From NCBI GenBank assembly GCA_046328575.1, contig JAXLWI010000007.1, forward strand, positions 33,905 through 97,904: 64,000 nt of DNA. The letters are read 5' to 3'. This stretch comes from JAGOBP01 sp046328575. Its GTDB lineage: Bacteria > Chloroflexota > Anaerolineae > Fen-1058. Below, in pieces: positions 1-6,635 of the stretch. Below the pieces are notes generated by a model. The model made no database searches. It was not told the DNA's origin and saw nothing but the letters and a program-made list of their open reading frames with translations. Position 1 is the first letter of the stretch, and the number at the start of each line of letters is the position of its first letter. The translations under genes were made by a program, and so were the position numbers.

Positions 1-366
1 CACCGCATGGGCCGGATTGGCCGCGAACTGGAACGAACTAAAACCCGTTACGACATCAAAAGCCCGGTCCTCATAGGGCAAGACTTCCATCTCGCCCACC
101 CGGAAATCGCCATCAGGCACGCGCTCGCCGGCGATGGCGATCAGAGTCTCAGCGGCGTCTATCCCGCTGACTTTTGCGCCGAGCTTGGCGGCCATTTCGC
201 AAAAGATGCCTGATCCACAACCGATGTCGAGGACCGCCATCCCTGCGCCTATGCCCATTTTCCGCAAAACTTCTGCATACAGTGGAATGGCAACGCGTTC
301 TTGAACATCCGCCCAATCTCTGGCACGTGCTCCCCACATCTGCCCCTGCATGTTCGCTGTTCCCAT
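1..366 (-). CDS. Class I SAM-dependent methyltransferase, partial (C-terminus beyond left edge)
   Basis: The reading frame is open from the ATG at 366 to base 1, giving the first 122 residues. Residues 45-53 read VLDIGCGSG, the SAM-binding glycine motif of class I methyltransferases; a following acidic residue (VSGID, about residues 62-66) would bind the ribose, and the later segment FDVVTGFSSFQF is the usual motif after strand 4. This resembles the Methyltransf_11 family; the substrate cannot be told. The start is supported by a purine-rich ribosome site (AGGAAAAGG) just upstream. The gene starts 48 bases after an attC-like box at 414-420, so it is probably a cassette gene. Confidence 0.85.
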   Translation of the reverse strand, partial: MGTANMQGQMWGARARDWADVQERVAIPLYAEVLRKMGIGAGMAVLDIGCGSGIFCEMAAKLGAKVSGIDAAETLIAIAGERVPDGDFRVGEMEVLPYEDRAFDVVTGFSSFQFAANPAHAV

Positions 367-413
367 GGCCTTTTCCTGTGATGCTAAAATGTCCGTAGCC
401 TTGTTGTAAATCC

Positions 414-444
414 ACCCAACGCCCCGCCTACACGCCAGGCCGGA
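414..444 (-). other. attC-like site, right half only
   Basis: On the minus strand this stretch ends in GGCGTTGGGT, which fits the attC core G/TTRRRY, preceded by GGCCTGGCGTG, which resembles the same position of the better site at 2813-2974. I cannot find a convincing left half (RYYYAAC) between here and the Imm5 gene. A palindromic repeat (512-571) sits in that space and may have disrupted it. It lies 48 bases before the methyltransferase start. Confidence 0.45.
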
Positions 445-511
445 CAAAAAGAATGATCTGATCGAACAGGTCAACAATTATTCCAGGTAACCTGAATTGG
501 TTTACACATTT

Positions 512-571
512 GCTCTCAGCGGATTGCCAAATCCGCTGACTTTCCGCTGGATTTGGCAATCCAGCGGGAGC
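512..571. repeat. Palindromic repeat, family A, copy 1
   Basis: Two inverted arms built on ATTGCCAAATCC / GGATTTGGCAAT, each itself a small palindrome, with outer GCTCTC and GGGAGC ends. Related copies lie at 6438-6504 and 7718-7766. All three copies are outside genes. This copy lies between the Imm5 gene and the attC-like box at 414-420. Confidence 0.75.
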
Positions 572-588
572 AGCTTGGTCAATTGACT

Positions 589-1110
589 TCAGCTAACCTG
601 AATAAATACGAACCAACAGATTTCGTTGCGCAACTTTTGATCGTCAAGCACGAGAGTCCGGATTTCGCTCGGAAGTTGCGCACGCTGCCATTCGCACTCA
701 CGCCGACCTACTTCTTCAACCCGATCGTCAAGCGCCGCCGCACGCACAGCCTTGATCGCATAGGCCGCAGCCCCGAGCTCGTGTGCGGCGACATGCGCCA
801 CCACCGCCGCCTGACCGGCGGCATAGGCGGCGTACCGAGCGGCTCCGCTCAATTCTCTGGCTGCAGCCATGGCATGACCACCCGCGGCGCGGGCTTGAGA
901 CATCTTGATCTCGCCGCGCGCCCAGGCTCGAATCTGCTCAATCGCCTGCCGGGGTCGCGGGTCCGCGGGCTGCACTGACTCGAAGAGGGGGAGAACGTGC
1001 TCGGCGCACGCGGCTGCCCACACCGCCAGCAGCCGATGGTCGGAGTCCGTGAGCGTCCCCCCGCGGCGAATAGTGATGAAGCGGGGGTCGCGGTCTTTAG
1101 GGAGAATCAT
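589..1110 (-). CDS. Imm5-like putative immunity protein
   Basis: A 173-residue Ala-rich helical protein. The segments DPRFITIRRGG, RQAIEQIRAWARGEI, AGQAAVVAHVAAHELGAAAYAIKA and RNEICWFVF follow the pattern of proteins annotated as putative immunity protein (Imm-5-like), a polymorphic-toxin immunity family identified by comparative genomics. No toxin gene is adjacent, which fits a solitary cassette gene. I chose the ATG at 1110; the upstream TTG at 1158 would begin inside the attC-like site at 1135-1182. The ribosome site is weak. The start is only 25 bases after the attC core box, so transcription may come from upstream cassettes. Family assignment is from memory of conserved residues. Confidence 0.7.
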   Translation of the reverse strand: MILPKDRDPRFITIRRGGTLTDSDHRLLAVWAAACAEHVLPLFESVQPADPRPRQAIEQIRAWARGEIKMSQARAAGGHAMAAARELSGAARYAAYAAGQAAVVAHVAAHELGAAAYAIKAVRAAALDDRVEEVGRRECEWQRAQLPSEIRTLVLDDQKLRNEICWFVFIQVS

Positions 1111-1134
1111 GATTGCACTTATCCAATGGCATTT

Positions 1135-1182
1135 ACCTAACGCCCCCGGCGTCCCCAAAGGCTGGGGATGGTATCAGCCGAC
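1135..1182 (-). other. attC-like site, right half
   Basis: On the minus strand the stretch starts with GTCGGCTGAT (an L'-like box), has a CCCC/GGGG hairpin and ends GGGGGCGTTAGGT, whose GTTAGGT (1135-1141 on the plus strand as ACCTAAC) fits G/TTRRRY. The same order (CGGCTGATAYCATCC, hairpin, GGGGCGTT) occurs at 1810-1865. The left half is uncertain: an AAGCCG box at 1392-1397, right after the DUF4287 stop, could pair with the CGGCT here but would make an unusually long site. Confidence 0.5.
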
Positions 1183-1412
1183 GCCAACCAAGTGATTGGG
1201 CCTTCCAAATCGCCAGCGGTTGTCGTTCAGTTGCACACTTTGATGGACGCGTTTGGGTAGCATAATACGTGCTCGCCGAAAAAGGTATTACCACCGCCTA
1301 TCCAGTGTTTACCAGCAATTTGGACTATTTCAGATGCAAACGAGTTTGCCCTAAAGAAGATCTTGTTTGTCGGTGAATAGGCCAACAAACACGGCTTATG
1401 CTATGCAACCGG
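1183..1412. other. Spacer between DUF4287 and Imm5 genes
   Basis: Apart from the possible attC left-half box at 1392-1397 I see no gene, RNA or convincing promoter here. It is probably the tail of the DUF4287 cassette. Confidence 0.4.
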
Positions 1413-1700
1413 TTATTTTTTAGTGACTTTCTTTTTAGCGGTTTTCTTTCCTTCCAAGTTGAGTGTACCAGACGTGTCACGATGAGTGCCGGTAGTCTGT
1501 TTCACGGTGAATTCTGGACCATGCAAGATTACATGAGCAATTGCTCTGGCATGACCCGTCCCTAAGCCATAATCCGCCTTAAGCCATTCGATAATCTCTT
1601 TATGCGCGGTCAAGTTCTTTTTCTTTGCTTCAACAACGAACTCTTTAGGCGCTTTGCCCGTGATTTCTTCAACTTTATCTAAATAGGCTTGAAATGACAT
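1413..1700 (-). CDS. DUF4287 domain protein
   Basis: A 95-residue protein. Residues 1-65 (starting MSFQAYLDKVEEITGK and continuing through WLKADYGLGTGHARAIAHVI) match the DUF4287 pattern: an alpha-helical domain with the conserved glycine-rich GLGxGHAxAIAHVI stretch. The function of the family is not established. The C-terminal 25 residues are Lys/Thr-rich (KKTAKKKVTKK), suggesting a flexible basic tail. A GAGG ribosome site precedes the ATG. The gene lies between two attC-like sites on the same strand as its neighbours, so it is a likely cassette gene. DUF4287 proteins are also common as ordinary chromosomal genes. Confidence 0.85.
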   Translation of the reverse strand: MSFQAYLDKVEEITGKAPKEFVVEAKKKNLTAHKEIIEWLKADYGLGTGHARAIAHVILHGPEFTVKQTTGTHRDTSGTLNLEGKKTAKKKVTKK

Positions 1701-1809
1701 GGACCTCGCTTTTCCTACCTTTCTTTATGAGATTTTACTGCACCTTAGGATAAGGCCGCAACCTCAAACCCAGGGCGTTGTTTATAGCTGAATCATCTAT
1801 GCCTGGCAG
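1701..1809. other. Spacer upstream of DUF4287 gene
   Basis: This is the 5-prime part of the presumed DUF4287 cassette. I see no further gene; only a short AT-rich stretch (TAAAATC on the minus strand) could act as a promoter. Confidence 0.3.
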
Positions 1810-1900
1810 AATAAACGCCCCACGATTGGGCCTCCCCTAATAATCGTGGATGATATCAGCCGCTCGCCGGGCCACACTGGTACCCACGGCGTGTGCGCAG
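1810..1900 (-). other. attC-like site, degenerate
   Basis: Plus-strand 1856-1900 matches 2830-2874 of the best attC site at about 37 of 45 positions, including the inner box (AGCCGC) and the GGCCACAC arm. The outer box on the minus strand is degenerate (GTTTATT at 1810-1816, or ATTAGGG at about 1829-1835). A hairpin of CACGATT and AATCGTG lies between. The left half probably lies within 1901-2045 but I cannot place it; GGCCACTAACACT near 1938-1950 can pair with the GGCCACAC arm. Confidence 0.5.
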
Positions 1901-2045
1901 TTCGACGTATTCACCGCGAAGTGTTAGTGGCCCGCTCATCTAGCGTGTCTCCGCCACAATGCGGCGGGTAAGGCATAAGACGTGCGGCATGACGGTCGAG
2001 TGATGATTAATCCACGAGACTTTCCAAACTGCATTTAGTGTGACG
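1901..2045. other. Probable remainder of the degenerate attC site after the DinB gene
   Basis: No gene seen. It contains inverted sequences able to pair with the attC-like right half at 1810-1900 and ends at the DinB stop codon. Confidence 0.3.
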
Positions 2046-2549
2046 TTAACTCGATGCCGCGATCGGGACGAGTGCGCCGGTCGCGTCGCCGTAGTCCCAA
2101 CCATCCATGTCGGGCGGCGTGATGCCTAGCGCGCTGAGCATGCTCTTGATCTGCTCGCGATGTTCCGTGGCGTGGTTGATGACTTGCAGCATGATGACCC
2201 ATGGCTCGACAAAGTAGCCGTCTTTGGTTTGCAACTTGGTCTGGAACTGCTGCGGCGAGCCGTCGCGTGCGACAGCGATTAGGCCTTCGCCGCTGAGACG
2301 GACGGACTCCGCGAACTCGGCAAACGCGATCGGCGCGGTGGGCCGCTCGGCCAGCGGCAGCGTCAGCAAAGCCAGGTAACCGCGCTGCGCGGTCACCAGA
2401 TGCTGCAAGGTGCTGCGAATGCTGCCCTTCGTAGCCGAATGCGGTTCGGCGTCGAGTTGCGCGTCACTCAGCGCAGAGCACGCCTCGACGATGCGCAGAT
2501 TCGCCCAGGTGTTGTGCTCAAACAATTTCATCAACGTATGCTCAGTCAT
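2046..2549 (-). CDS. DinB family protein (metal-dependent four-helix bundle)
   Basis: A 167-residue protein with the DinB/YfiT layout. His50 (LQHLV), His126 and His130 (NHATEHREQ) form the three-histidine metal site typical of the family, and the N-terminus (LFEHNTWANLRIVEA) is the usual first helix. Family members bind Ni or Zn and are linked to thiol transfer, but the reaction here cannot be stated. The C-terminal DGWDYGDAT is also common in this group. The ATG is preceded by AGGGAGATC, a good ribosome site. The gene sits alone between two attC-like sites. DinB proteins are often found in stress or accessory contexts. Confidence 0.88.
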   Translation of the reverse strand: MTEHTLMKLFEHNTWANLRIVEACSALSDAQLDAEPHSATKGSIRSTLQHLVTAQRGYLALLTLPLAERPTAPIAFAEFAESVRLSGEGLIAVARDGSPQQFQTKLQTKDGYFVEPWVIMLQVINHATEHREQIKSMLSALGITPPDMDGWDYGDATGALVPIAASS

Positions 2550-2812
2550 GTTGATCTCCCTTTTTCAGGCCGCCGAACTTTAGTCACAGTCGCGAATTGC
2601 CCACTGACTGGGGCAGCGTCGTTCGCTGGCGCTGTGCCAGTGAGCACTGGAACGGCTATCGAAAATTCAGTGAGTGGAACGATGGGGCCTGGCTGAGGCC
2701 ATTATGCGATAAAGTGGGGGCGAAAGTCAATCAGAAAAATGAAACGCAGCGCAAACAAGACGGCGTTCCGAAGCGTGATTTCGGAACGCCGAACTGCTCA
2801 AACCTGATCGTT
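2550..2812. other. Non-coding 5-prime part of the DinB cassette
   Basis: No open reading frame of family character. It contains a perfect hairpin at 2761-2791 (annotated separately) and inverted segments near 2600-2645 (CCACTGACTGG and CCAGTGAGC). It is longer than is usual between an attC core and a cassette start, so a small unrecognised unit or degraded cassette may be present. Confidence 0.35.
2761..2791. terminator. Perfect 12-bp hairpin, possible terminator
   Basis: Arms CGGCGTTCCGAA and TTCGGAACGCCG with a 7-base loop. No T-run follows on either strand, so intrinsic termination is uncertain; it could also be a cruciform or protein-binding site. Confidence 0.45.
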
Positions 2813-2974
2813 ACCCAACGCAATCGAGATAAGCCGCGTGCCAGGCCACACTTGCACCCACTGTGTGTGCGCAGTGCGGTGTGTCCGCCAGGCGCCTCAC
2901 CGATTGCCAATGGTCAAAACTGATGCTCAACTTTGGCAGCTGGCCGAAGGTGTCGGCTGCACGCCGTGTTGGGT
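2813..2974 (-). other. attC recombination site (best supported)
   Basis: On the minus strand the order is R'' ACCCAAC (2968-2974), spacer, L'' AGCCGACACC (2949-2958), a long imperfect inverted region, L' GCGGCTTA (2830-2837), spacer, R' GTTGGGT (2813-2819). R'' and R' are exact complements, AGCCG of L'' pairs with CGGCT of L', and both boxes fit RYYYAAC and GTTRRRY. L'' and L' closely resemble those of the aadA1 attC known from class 1 integrons. R'' begins 24 bases after the lipoprotein stop, the normal place for attC. The 162-base length is at the long end for attC. Confidence 0.72.
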
Positions 2975-2998
2975 GCGGGCCTATGTGCGAACGTTGCC

Positions 2999-3789
2999 CT
3001 ATTTGGTCTTGACCTCGATGGTCCATTTACCATCGGCCTTAACGACCATCAAAAACGTGCTGGGAGAAAGTATCACCTCACCATCATAATTGCCGATGTC
3101 GTTCACCAAGAGATCGCGCCCGTCATTGCTGTAGCCATAAACCACGAAATTGCTTTGACCTACATGGGTAATGTGTGCAATGTCTGGTGGGTTTTGATCG
3201 TAGCCAATCAATCGGATTACATCGTTGCCCTTGCCGTCGAAAGTTCCGGGGACTTCAACACCGCGCGCTTCTCTAGCGTGCTTTACCTCAATCGTCCACG
3301 GCCCGCTGGCTTTTATTTCAAAGCGCGTCGTATGTTCACCGTCGCCGAAATCGATCGGCACAATACCGTCATATCGACCGATTGTGTTGACAAGGAGATC
3401 GTAATAATCTGGACTGTCACCGTAATTACGGACTACGAAGTTACCGCCACCGGTATACGTTATATGCGCGATCGCAATATTATACGGATTATCGAAATCG
3501 ACGACTTTGCTACCAGACCCTTTGAGGATAACCGGCGCTGGCGTTGCTGTCGGCGTCGATGTTGGCGCAGGGGTGTTAGTTGGCCGTGGTGTATTTGTCG
3601 GTTTTGGTGTGTTAGTTGGCGCGGGCGTATTCGTGGGTGCTGGCGTATTTGTAGGAGCAGGTGTATTTGTGGGAGCCGTTGTTGGCGGCACTGACGTGGG
3701 TGCCGGTGTTGGCGTTGATGCAGTTCCACATGCGGTCAAAGTGATAAGTGCTAACAGAAAAGCAACTCAAACAAAAATGAACGGCGCAT
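2999..3789 (-). CDS. Pro/Thr-linker lipoprotein with two repeated beta domains; frameshift in signal peptide
   Basis: From the ATG at 3789 (ribosome site AAAGGAGAT) the frame reads MRRSFLFELLF and then stops; from about 3760 the next frame gives LLALITLTACG, a perfect lipobox. One missing base in the A/T run at 3758-3761 explains this. After the lipidated Cys comes a repeated PAPTNTP linker (about 55 residues), then two homologous segments of about 80 residues, each with IAHIT, GNFVV, DLLVN, G.YDG and WTIEVK. These look like beta-sandwich modules that may bind a ligand outside the cell; I do not recognise a named family. The gene is flanked by attC-like sites. The frameshift could be a sequencing error in a homopolymer or a real lesion. 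Confidence 0.7.
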
Positions 3790-3840
3790 GATCCTATCTC
3801 CTTTGCAGTTTATGTGGCACTCGCCGGTCTACAACGAAGC

Positions 3841-3934
3841 ACCCAACTAGGATTTAACCCGCGTTTTTTCCGATCTATCTACTTGTAGATAGCCAATCTT
3901 CCCAATATCATCCGCCTGCGGGCTGATATTGGGA
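3841..3934 (-). other. attC-like site upstream of the lipoprotein
   Basis: Minus-strand order: TCCCAAT (R''-like, 3928-3934), AGCCCGC (L'', 3918-3924), an inner hairpin (CTATCTAC/GTAGATAG, 3876-3893), GCGGGTT (L', 3856-3862), GTTGGGT (R', 3841-3847). L'' and L' pair with one wobble; R'' deviates from RYYYAAC at its ends. A competing palindrome (TTCCCAATATCA with TGATATTGGGAA, 3900-3935) overlaps it. There is no gene to its right, so this would be the first site of the array on this side. Confidence 0.45.
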
Positions 3935-4201
3935 AAAAATTCCTAATATAAACCCGCCAGCGCATGAACCGGTATTTTATCCGCCCTCAGTATAGTCCGA
4001 CGTTTGCCCTGCGTCAACGCTCACCTCCATCAGAGACCCACTTTCCAGCCGACTCGACCCGTGGCGAACCGCCACGACCCACTTTCCAGCCAAGTTGACT
4101 TCGGGCGCGACGCCCGCGGCCAGTTTCCAGCCAACTTGACCTCAGTGGACTCCACCAGGGAATATTTTCAGCGAAACCTTATCAAAACTATCTCCACTTA
4201 T

Positions 4202-4426
4202 GGCAGGACCTGCTCCGGTTACGGCAGGACTCGCTCCGGTTACGGCAGGACTCGCTCCGGTTACGGCAGGACTCGCTCCGGTTACGGCGGGACTTGCTCC
4301 GGTCACGGCAGGACTCGCTCCGGTTACGGCGAGACTCGCTCCGGTTATGGCAGGACTTGCTCCGGTTACGGCAGGATTTGCTCCGGTCACGGCGGGACTT
4401 GCTCCGGTTACGGCGGAACTCGCTCA
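4202..4426. repeat. 21-bp minisatellite, about 10.7 copies
   Basis: Tandem units of consensus GGCAGGACTCGCTCCGGTTAC, differing mainly at A/G and C/T positions. Because 21 is a multiple of three and the unit contains few stops, several frames on both strands stay open (for example a GLAPVTA repeat on the plus strand), but none has a ribosome site or a non-repeat domain, so I do not call a gene. Confidence 0.95.
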
Positions 4427-4502
4427 CGAACTGCTCTTCGCCCGCGTTCTCGAAGATGCCGAATGCTTTTGTCGGCTCGCGGGCCGTTTTCATCCCCGTC
4501 AT

Positions 4503-4530
4503 TCACCGTCCGCGGGGACCCGGACGGTGA
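4503..4530. repeat. 10-bp perfect hairpin
   Basis: Arms TCACCGTCCG and CGGACGGTGA around an 8-base loop, between the minisatellite and the ABC permease gene. No T-run follows on either strand; role unknown. Confidence 0.6.
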
Positions 4531-4692
4531 GCAGTAGAAACCAAGACCCTTTGGGCACACCGCCTGACGGGTCGGCGTTTACCAATCGAGGACGCGGTAG
4601 ATCGCCGTAGTCCGCAATCGGCCACCCTGATGTAAAATTCAAGCGGCGGGCCATTCGCAAGCCGCCATCCAAAATCCGAAATCGAAAAGCGC

Positions 4693-6417
4693 ATGAAACG
4701 TCTGCTTGTCCTGATCCCGCTTGCCTTTCTCGCCGTCTTCTTCTTCTACCCGCTGGCGATTATCACCGCGCGCGGCCTCGCGCCCAATGGCACGCTCGAT
4801 CTATCGGCTTTTGGCAAACTCATCGGCAGCCCGTTCTATCTGCAAACGCTGTGGTTCACGTTCTGGCAGGCTACCGTCTCCACTGCGCTCACCGTCCTCG
4901 CCGCCCTGCCCGCCGCCTACGTCTTTGCGCGCTTCAACTTTCGCGGCAAAACCCTGCTCCACGCCCTGACGACCATCCCCTTTGTGCTGCCGACGGTGGT
5001 CGTGGCGGCGTCCTTCTCCGCGTTGATCGGTCCCCGCGGCTGGCTGAACGAATTGCTCAAGCGCGTGCTCAACGTCACCTACGCCCCGATCGATCTTCAG
5101 AACACGATCTGGATCATTCTCTTGGCGCACGTCTTCTACAACTTCACGATCGTCCTGCGCCTCGTCGGCGGTTTCTGGTCCAACCTCGACCCGCAGCTCG
5201 AGCACGCCGCGCGCGTGCTGGGCGCCAATCGACGACGGACGTTCTGGGAAGTGACGCTGCCACTGCTAAAACCCGCGCTGCTGGCCGCCGCACTGCTGGT
5301 CTTCATCTTCGACTTCACCTCCTTCGGTGTGATCCTGATTTTGGGCGGGCCGCAGTTCAATACGCTCGAAACTGCCATCTATCGCCAGACGCAGATCACG
5401 CTGAATCTGCCGTTGGCCACCGCACTGGCGCTGGTACAGTTGACCTGCACCTTCGCGCTGATGGCCGTGTACACGCGCCTGCAAAATCGCGCCAGTGTGC
5501 CGCTGGATCTGCGTCCGCGCCGGTTGGTGCAGCGCCCACCCATCACACGCGGCGAAAAGGCGCTGGTGGGCGCGGTAATCGCGGGCTTGCTGGGCGGATT
5601 GCTGACGCCGTTGTTGGCGCTGGCGAGCAAGTCGCTGTTTAATGACGCGGGCTTCACGTTGAGCAACTACGTCAACCTCGCCACCAATCCGCGCGGCTCG
5701 GTGCTGTTCGTGCCGCCGCTGACGGCGCTGGGCAACTCGCTCATCTTCGCGCTGGCGACCATGTTCATCGCCTTGCTCGTCGGGCTGCTGGCGGCCTATT
5801 CAAATCCACCGTCGTTGCGAGCCGCAGAGCGGCGAAGCAATCTCAGCGGCGAGGACACGCGATTGCGTCGTCGCCGCGTCCCAGCGGGGTCGCGCCTCCT
5901 CGCAATGACGAGTTCTCTGCTGGAACCGATCTGGCTGCTGCCGCTCGGCGCGTCGGCGGTGACGCTGGGCTTCGGCTTCCTCATCGGCTTCCCGTCACTC
6001 CGCTCGAGTTGGGTGCTGCTGCCGCTGGCGCACTCGCTCGTCGCGTTTCCGTTCGTCGTGCGCACCATCACGCCCGCGTTACGCAGCATCCGCACGAACT
6101 TGCGCGAGGCCGCCCGCGTCATGGGCGCGAATCCGTGGCGCGTGTGGCGTGAAGTCGATCTGCCCATCATCGCGCGCGCGTTGCTCATCGGCGGCGCGTT
6201 TGCCTTCAGCGTCTCGATGGGCGAATTCGGCGCGACGGCGATGATCAGCCGCACCGATCTGCCCACTCTGCCCTACGCCATCTTCCGCTATCTCAGCCAG
6301 CCCGGCTCCGCCAACTACGGGCAGGCTCTGGCAATGAGCACCCTGCTGATGCTCGTCGTCTCGATCAGCCTCATCGCCATCGAACGCTTCCGCTTCGGCG
6401 ATGTGGGGGAGTTCTAA
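4693..6417 (+). CDS. ABC transporter permease, iron(III)/thiamine type, two fused permease halves
   Basis: A 574-residue protein with two homologous membrane halves, as in FbpB/ThiP-type importers. It starts with a hydrophobic helix (residues 3-25). Each half has an EAA loop that contacts the ATPase: EHAARVLGANRRRTFWEVTL (about residues 173-192) and REAARVMGANPWRVWREVDL (about 475-494). It would move ferric iron, thiamine or a similar small ligand inward together with the ATPase at 6636. Between helices of the second half (about residues 374-406) lies an Arg-rich insert encoded by a palindromic element (5813-5910) that does not break the frame; without it the length is near the family's usual 530-545. 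No substrate-binding protein gene is nearby. Confidence 0.88.
   Translation: MKRLLVLIPLAFLAVFFFYPLAIITARGLAPNGTLDLSAFGKLIGSPFYLQTLWFTFWQATVSTALTVLAALPAAYVFARFNFRGKTLLHALTTIPFVLPTVVVAASFSALIGPRGWLNELLKRVLNVTYAPIDLQNTIWIILLAHVFYNFTIVLRLVGGFWSNLDPQLEHAARVLGANRRRTFWEVTLPLLKPALLAAALLVFIFDFTSFGVILILGGPQFNTLETAIYRQTQITLNLPLATALALVQLTCTFALMAVYTRLQNRASVPLDLRPRRLVQRPPITRGEKALVGAVIAGLLGGLLTPLLALASKSLFNDAGFTLSNYVNLATNPRGSVLFVPPLTALGNSLIFALATMFIALLVGLLAAYSNPPSLRAAERRSNLSGEDTRLRRRRVPAGSRLLAMTSSLLEPIWLLPLGASAVTLGFGFLIGFPSLRSSWVLLPLAHSLVAFPFVVRTITPALRSIRTNLREAARVMGANPWRVWREVDLPIIARALLIGGAFAFSVSMGEFGATAMISRTDLPTLPYAIFRYLSQPGSANYGQALAMSTLLMLVVSISLIAIERFRFGDVGEF
5813..5910. repeat. Palindromic element inserted in frame in a coding sequence
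   Basis: The arms GTTGCGAGCCGC...GGCGAAGCAATC and the complementary GATTGCGTCGTCGCC...CCTCGCAATGAC form an imperfect long palindrome of a type seen scattered in many bacterial genomes (GCAATC/GATTGC with CTCGCAATGAC ends). It adds about 33 residues, rich in Arg and Ser, to the ABC permease without a stop or frame change. It is the only copy I find in the window. Confidence 0.75.
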
Positions 6418-6437
6418 AAAATACCTGCGCCAAGTTT

Positions 6438-6504
6438 GCTCCCGCTGGATTGCCAAATCCAGCGGAAAGGCAGCGTCACTCCCGCGTGCTGCCAGCGGGA
6501 GTCC
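6438..6504. repeat. Palindromic repeat, family A, copy 2
   Basis: CTCCCGCTGGATTGCCAAAT and ATCCAGCGG form the first palindrome; CCCGCGTGCTGCCAGCGGGA follows as a second. It is located between permease and ATPase genes and shares its core with copies at 512-571 and 7718-7766. Confidence 0.7.
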
Positions 6505-6623
6505 ACCAGCCCGTCGCAAGATTTGCCATTGTCACACTGGCTGCCTGACACGCCTTGCCCGCGTAGCGGAGGCGCACCTGGCGACAGCGTTCGGGCATAA
6601 CACGTAACGGCGAAGTTCTACGC

Positions 6624-6629
6624 TATAAT
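6624..6629 (+). promoter_or_regulatory. -10 element placed for a leaderless mRNA of the ABC ATPase gene
   Basis: TATAAT ends 6 bases before the ATG at 6636, so transcription would start at or next to the start codon. No clear -35 box and no Shine-Dalgarno sequence is present. Confidence 0.5.
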
Positions 6630-6635
6630 TGCGGC

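Larger units (their letters stand above)
1..3936 (-). mobile_element. Integron gene-cassette array (attC cluster without integrase), running off the left edge
   Basis: Five functionally unrelated small genes all lie on the minus strand, each a single-gene unit, and the spaces between them hold attC-like sites (near 414-444, 1135-1182, 1810-1900, 2813-2974, 3841-3934). Three of the sites end in a box of form GTTRRRY (minus strand) at 25-60 bases before the next start codon (methyltransferase, Imm5, lipoprotein), as expected of cassettes joined at that box. No integrase gene is visible on the right, where the attI end would be expected from the reading direction. The array either lacks its integrase or is completed outside the window. 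The layout is seen directly; the integron reading is inference from known attC architecture. Confidence 0.6.
3935..4692. other. Gene-free region with repeats upstream of the ABC permease
   Basis: I find no supported gene here. It holds three imperfect copies of a CTTTCCAGCC-containing unit (about 4039-4140), a 21-bp minisatellite (4202-4426), a hairpin (4503-4530) and, just before the permease, AT-rich TAAAAT (4633-4638) that may be a -10 element. No integrase gene or substrate-binding protein gene is present. Confidence 0.6.

Noticed and set aside
2933..3694. A 253-residue plus-strand frame over the lipoprotein
   Set aside because: It is the antisense shadow of the Pro/Thr-linker lipoprotein (rich in Arg/Cys/Trp from the repeat) and has no family character.
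4004..4610. Long open frames over the 21-bp minisatellite on both strands
   Set aside because: The unit length is a multiple of three and has few stops, so frames are open by construction; none has a ribosome site or a recognisable domain.
3935..4692. Search for an integron integrase at the expected end of the array
   Set aside because: No frame of about 320 residues with tyrosine-recombinase motifs exists here on either strand.
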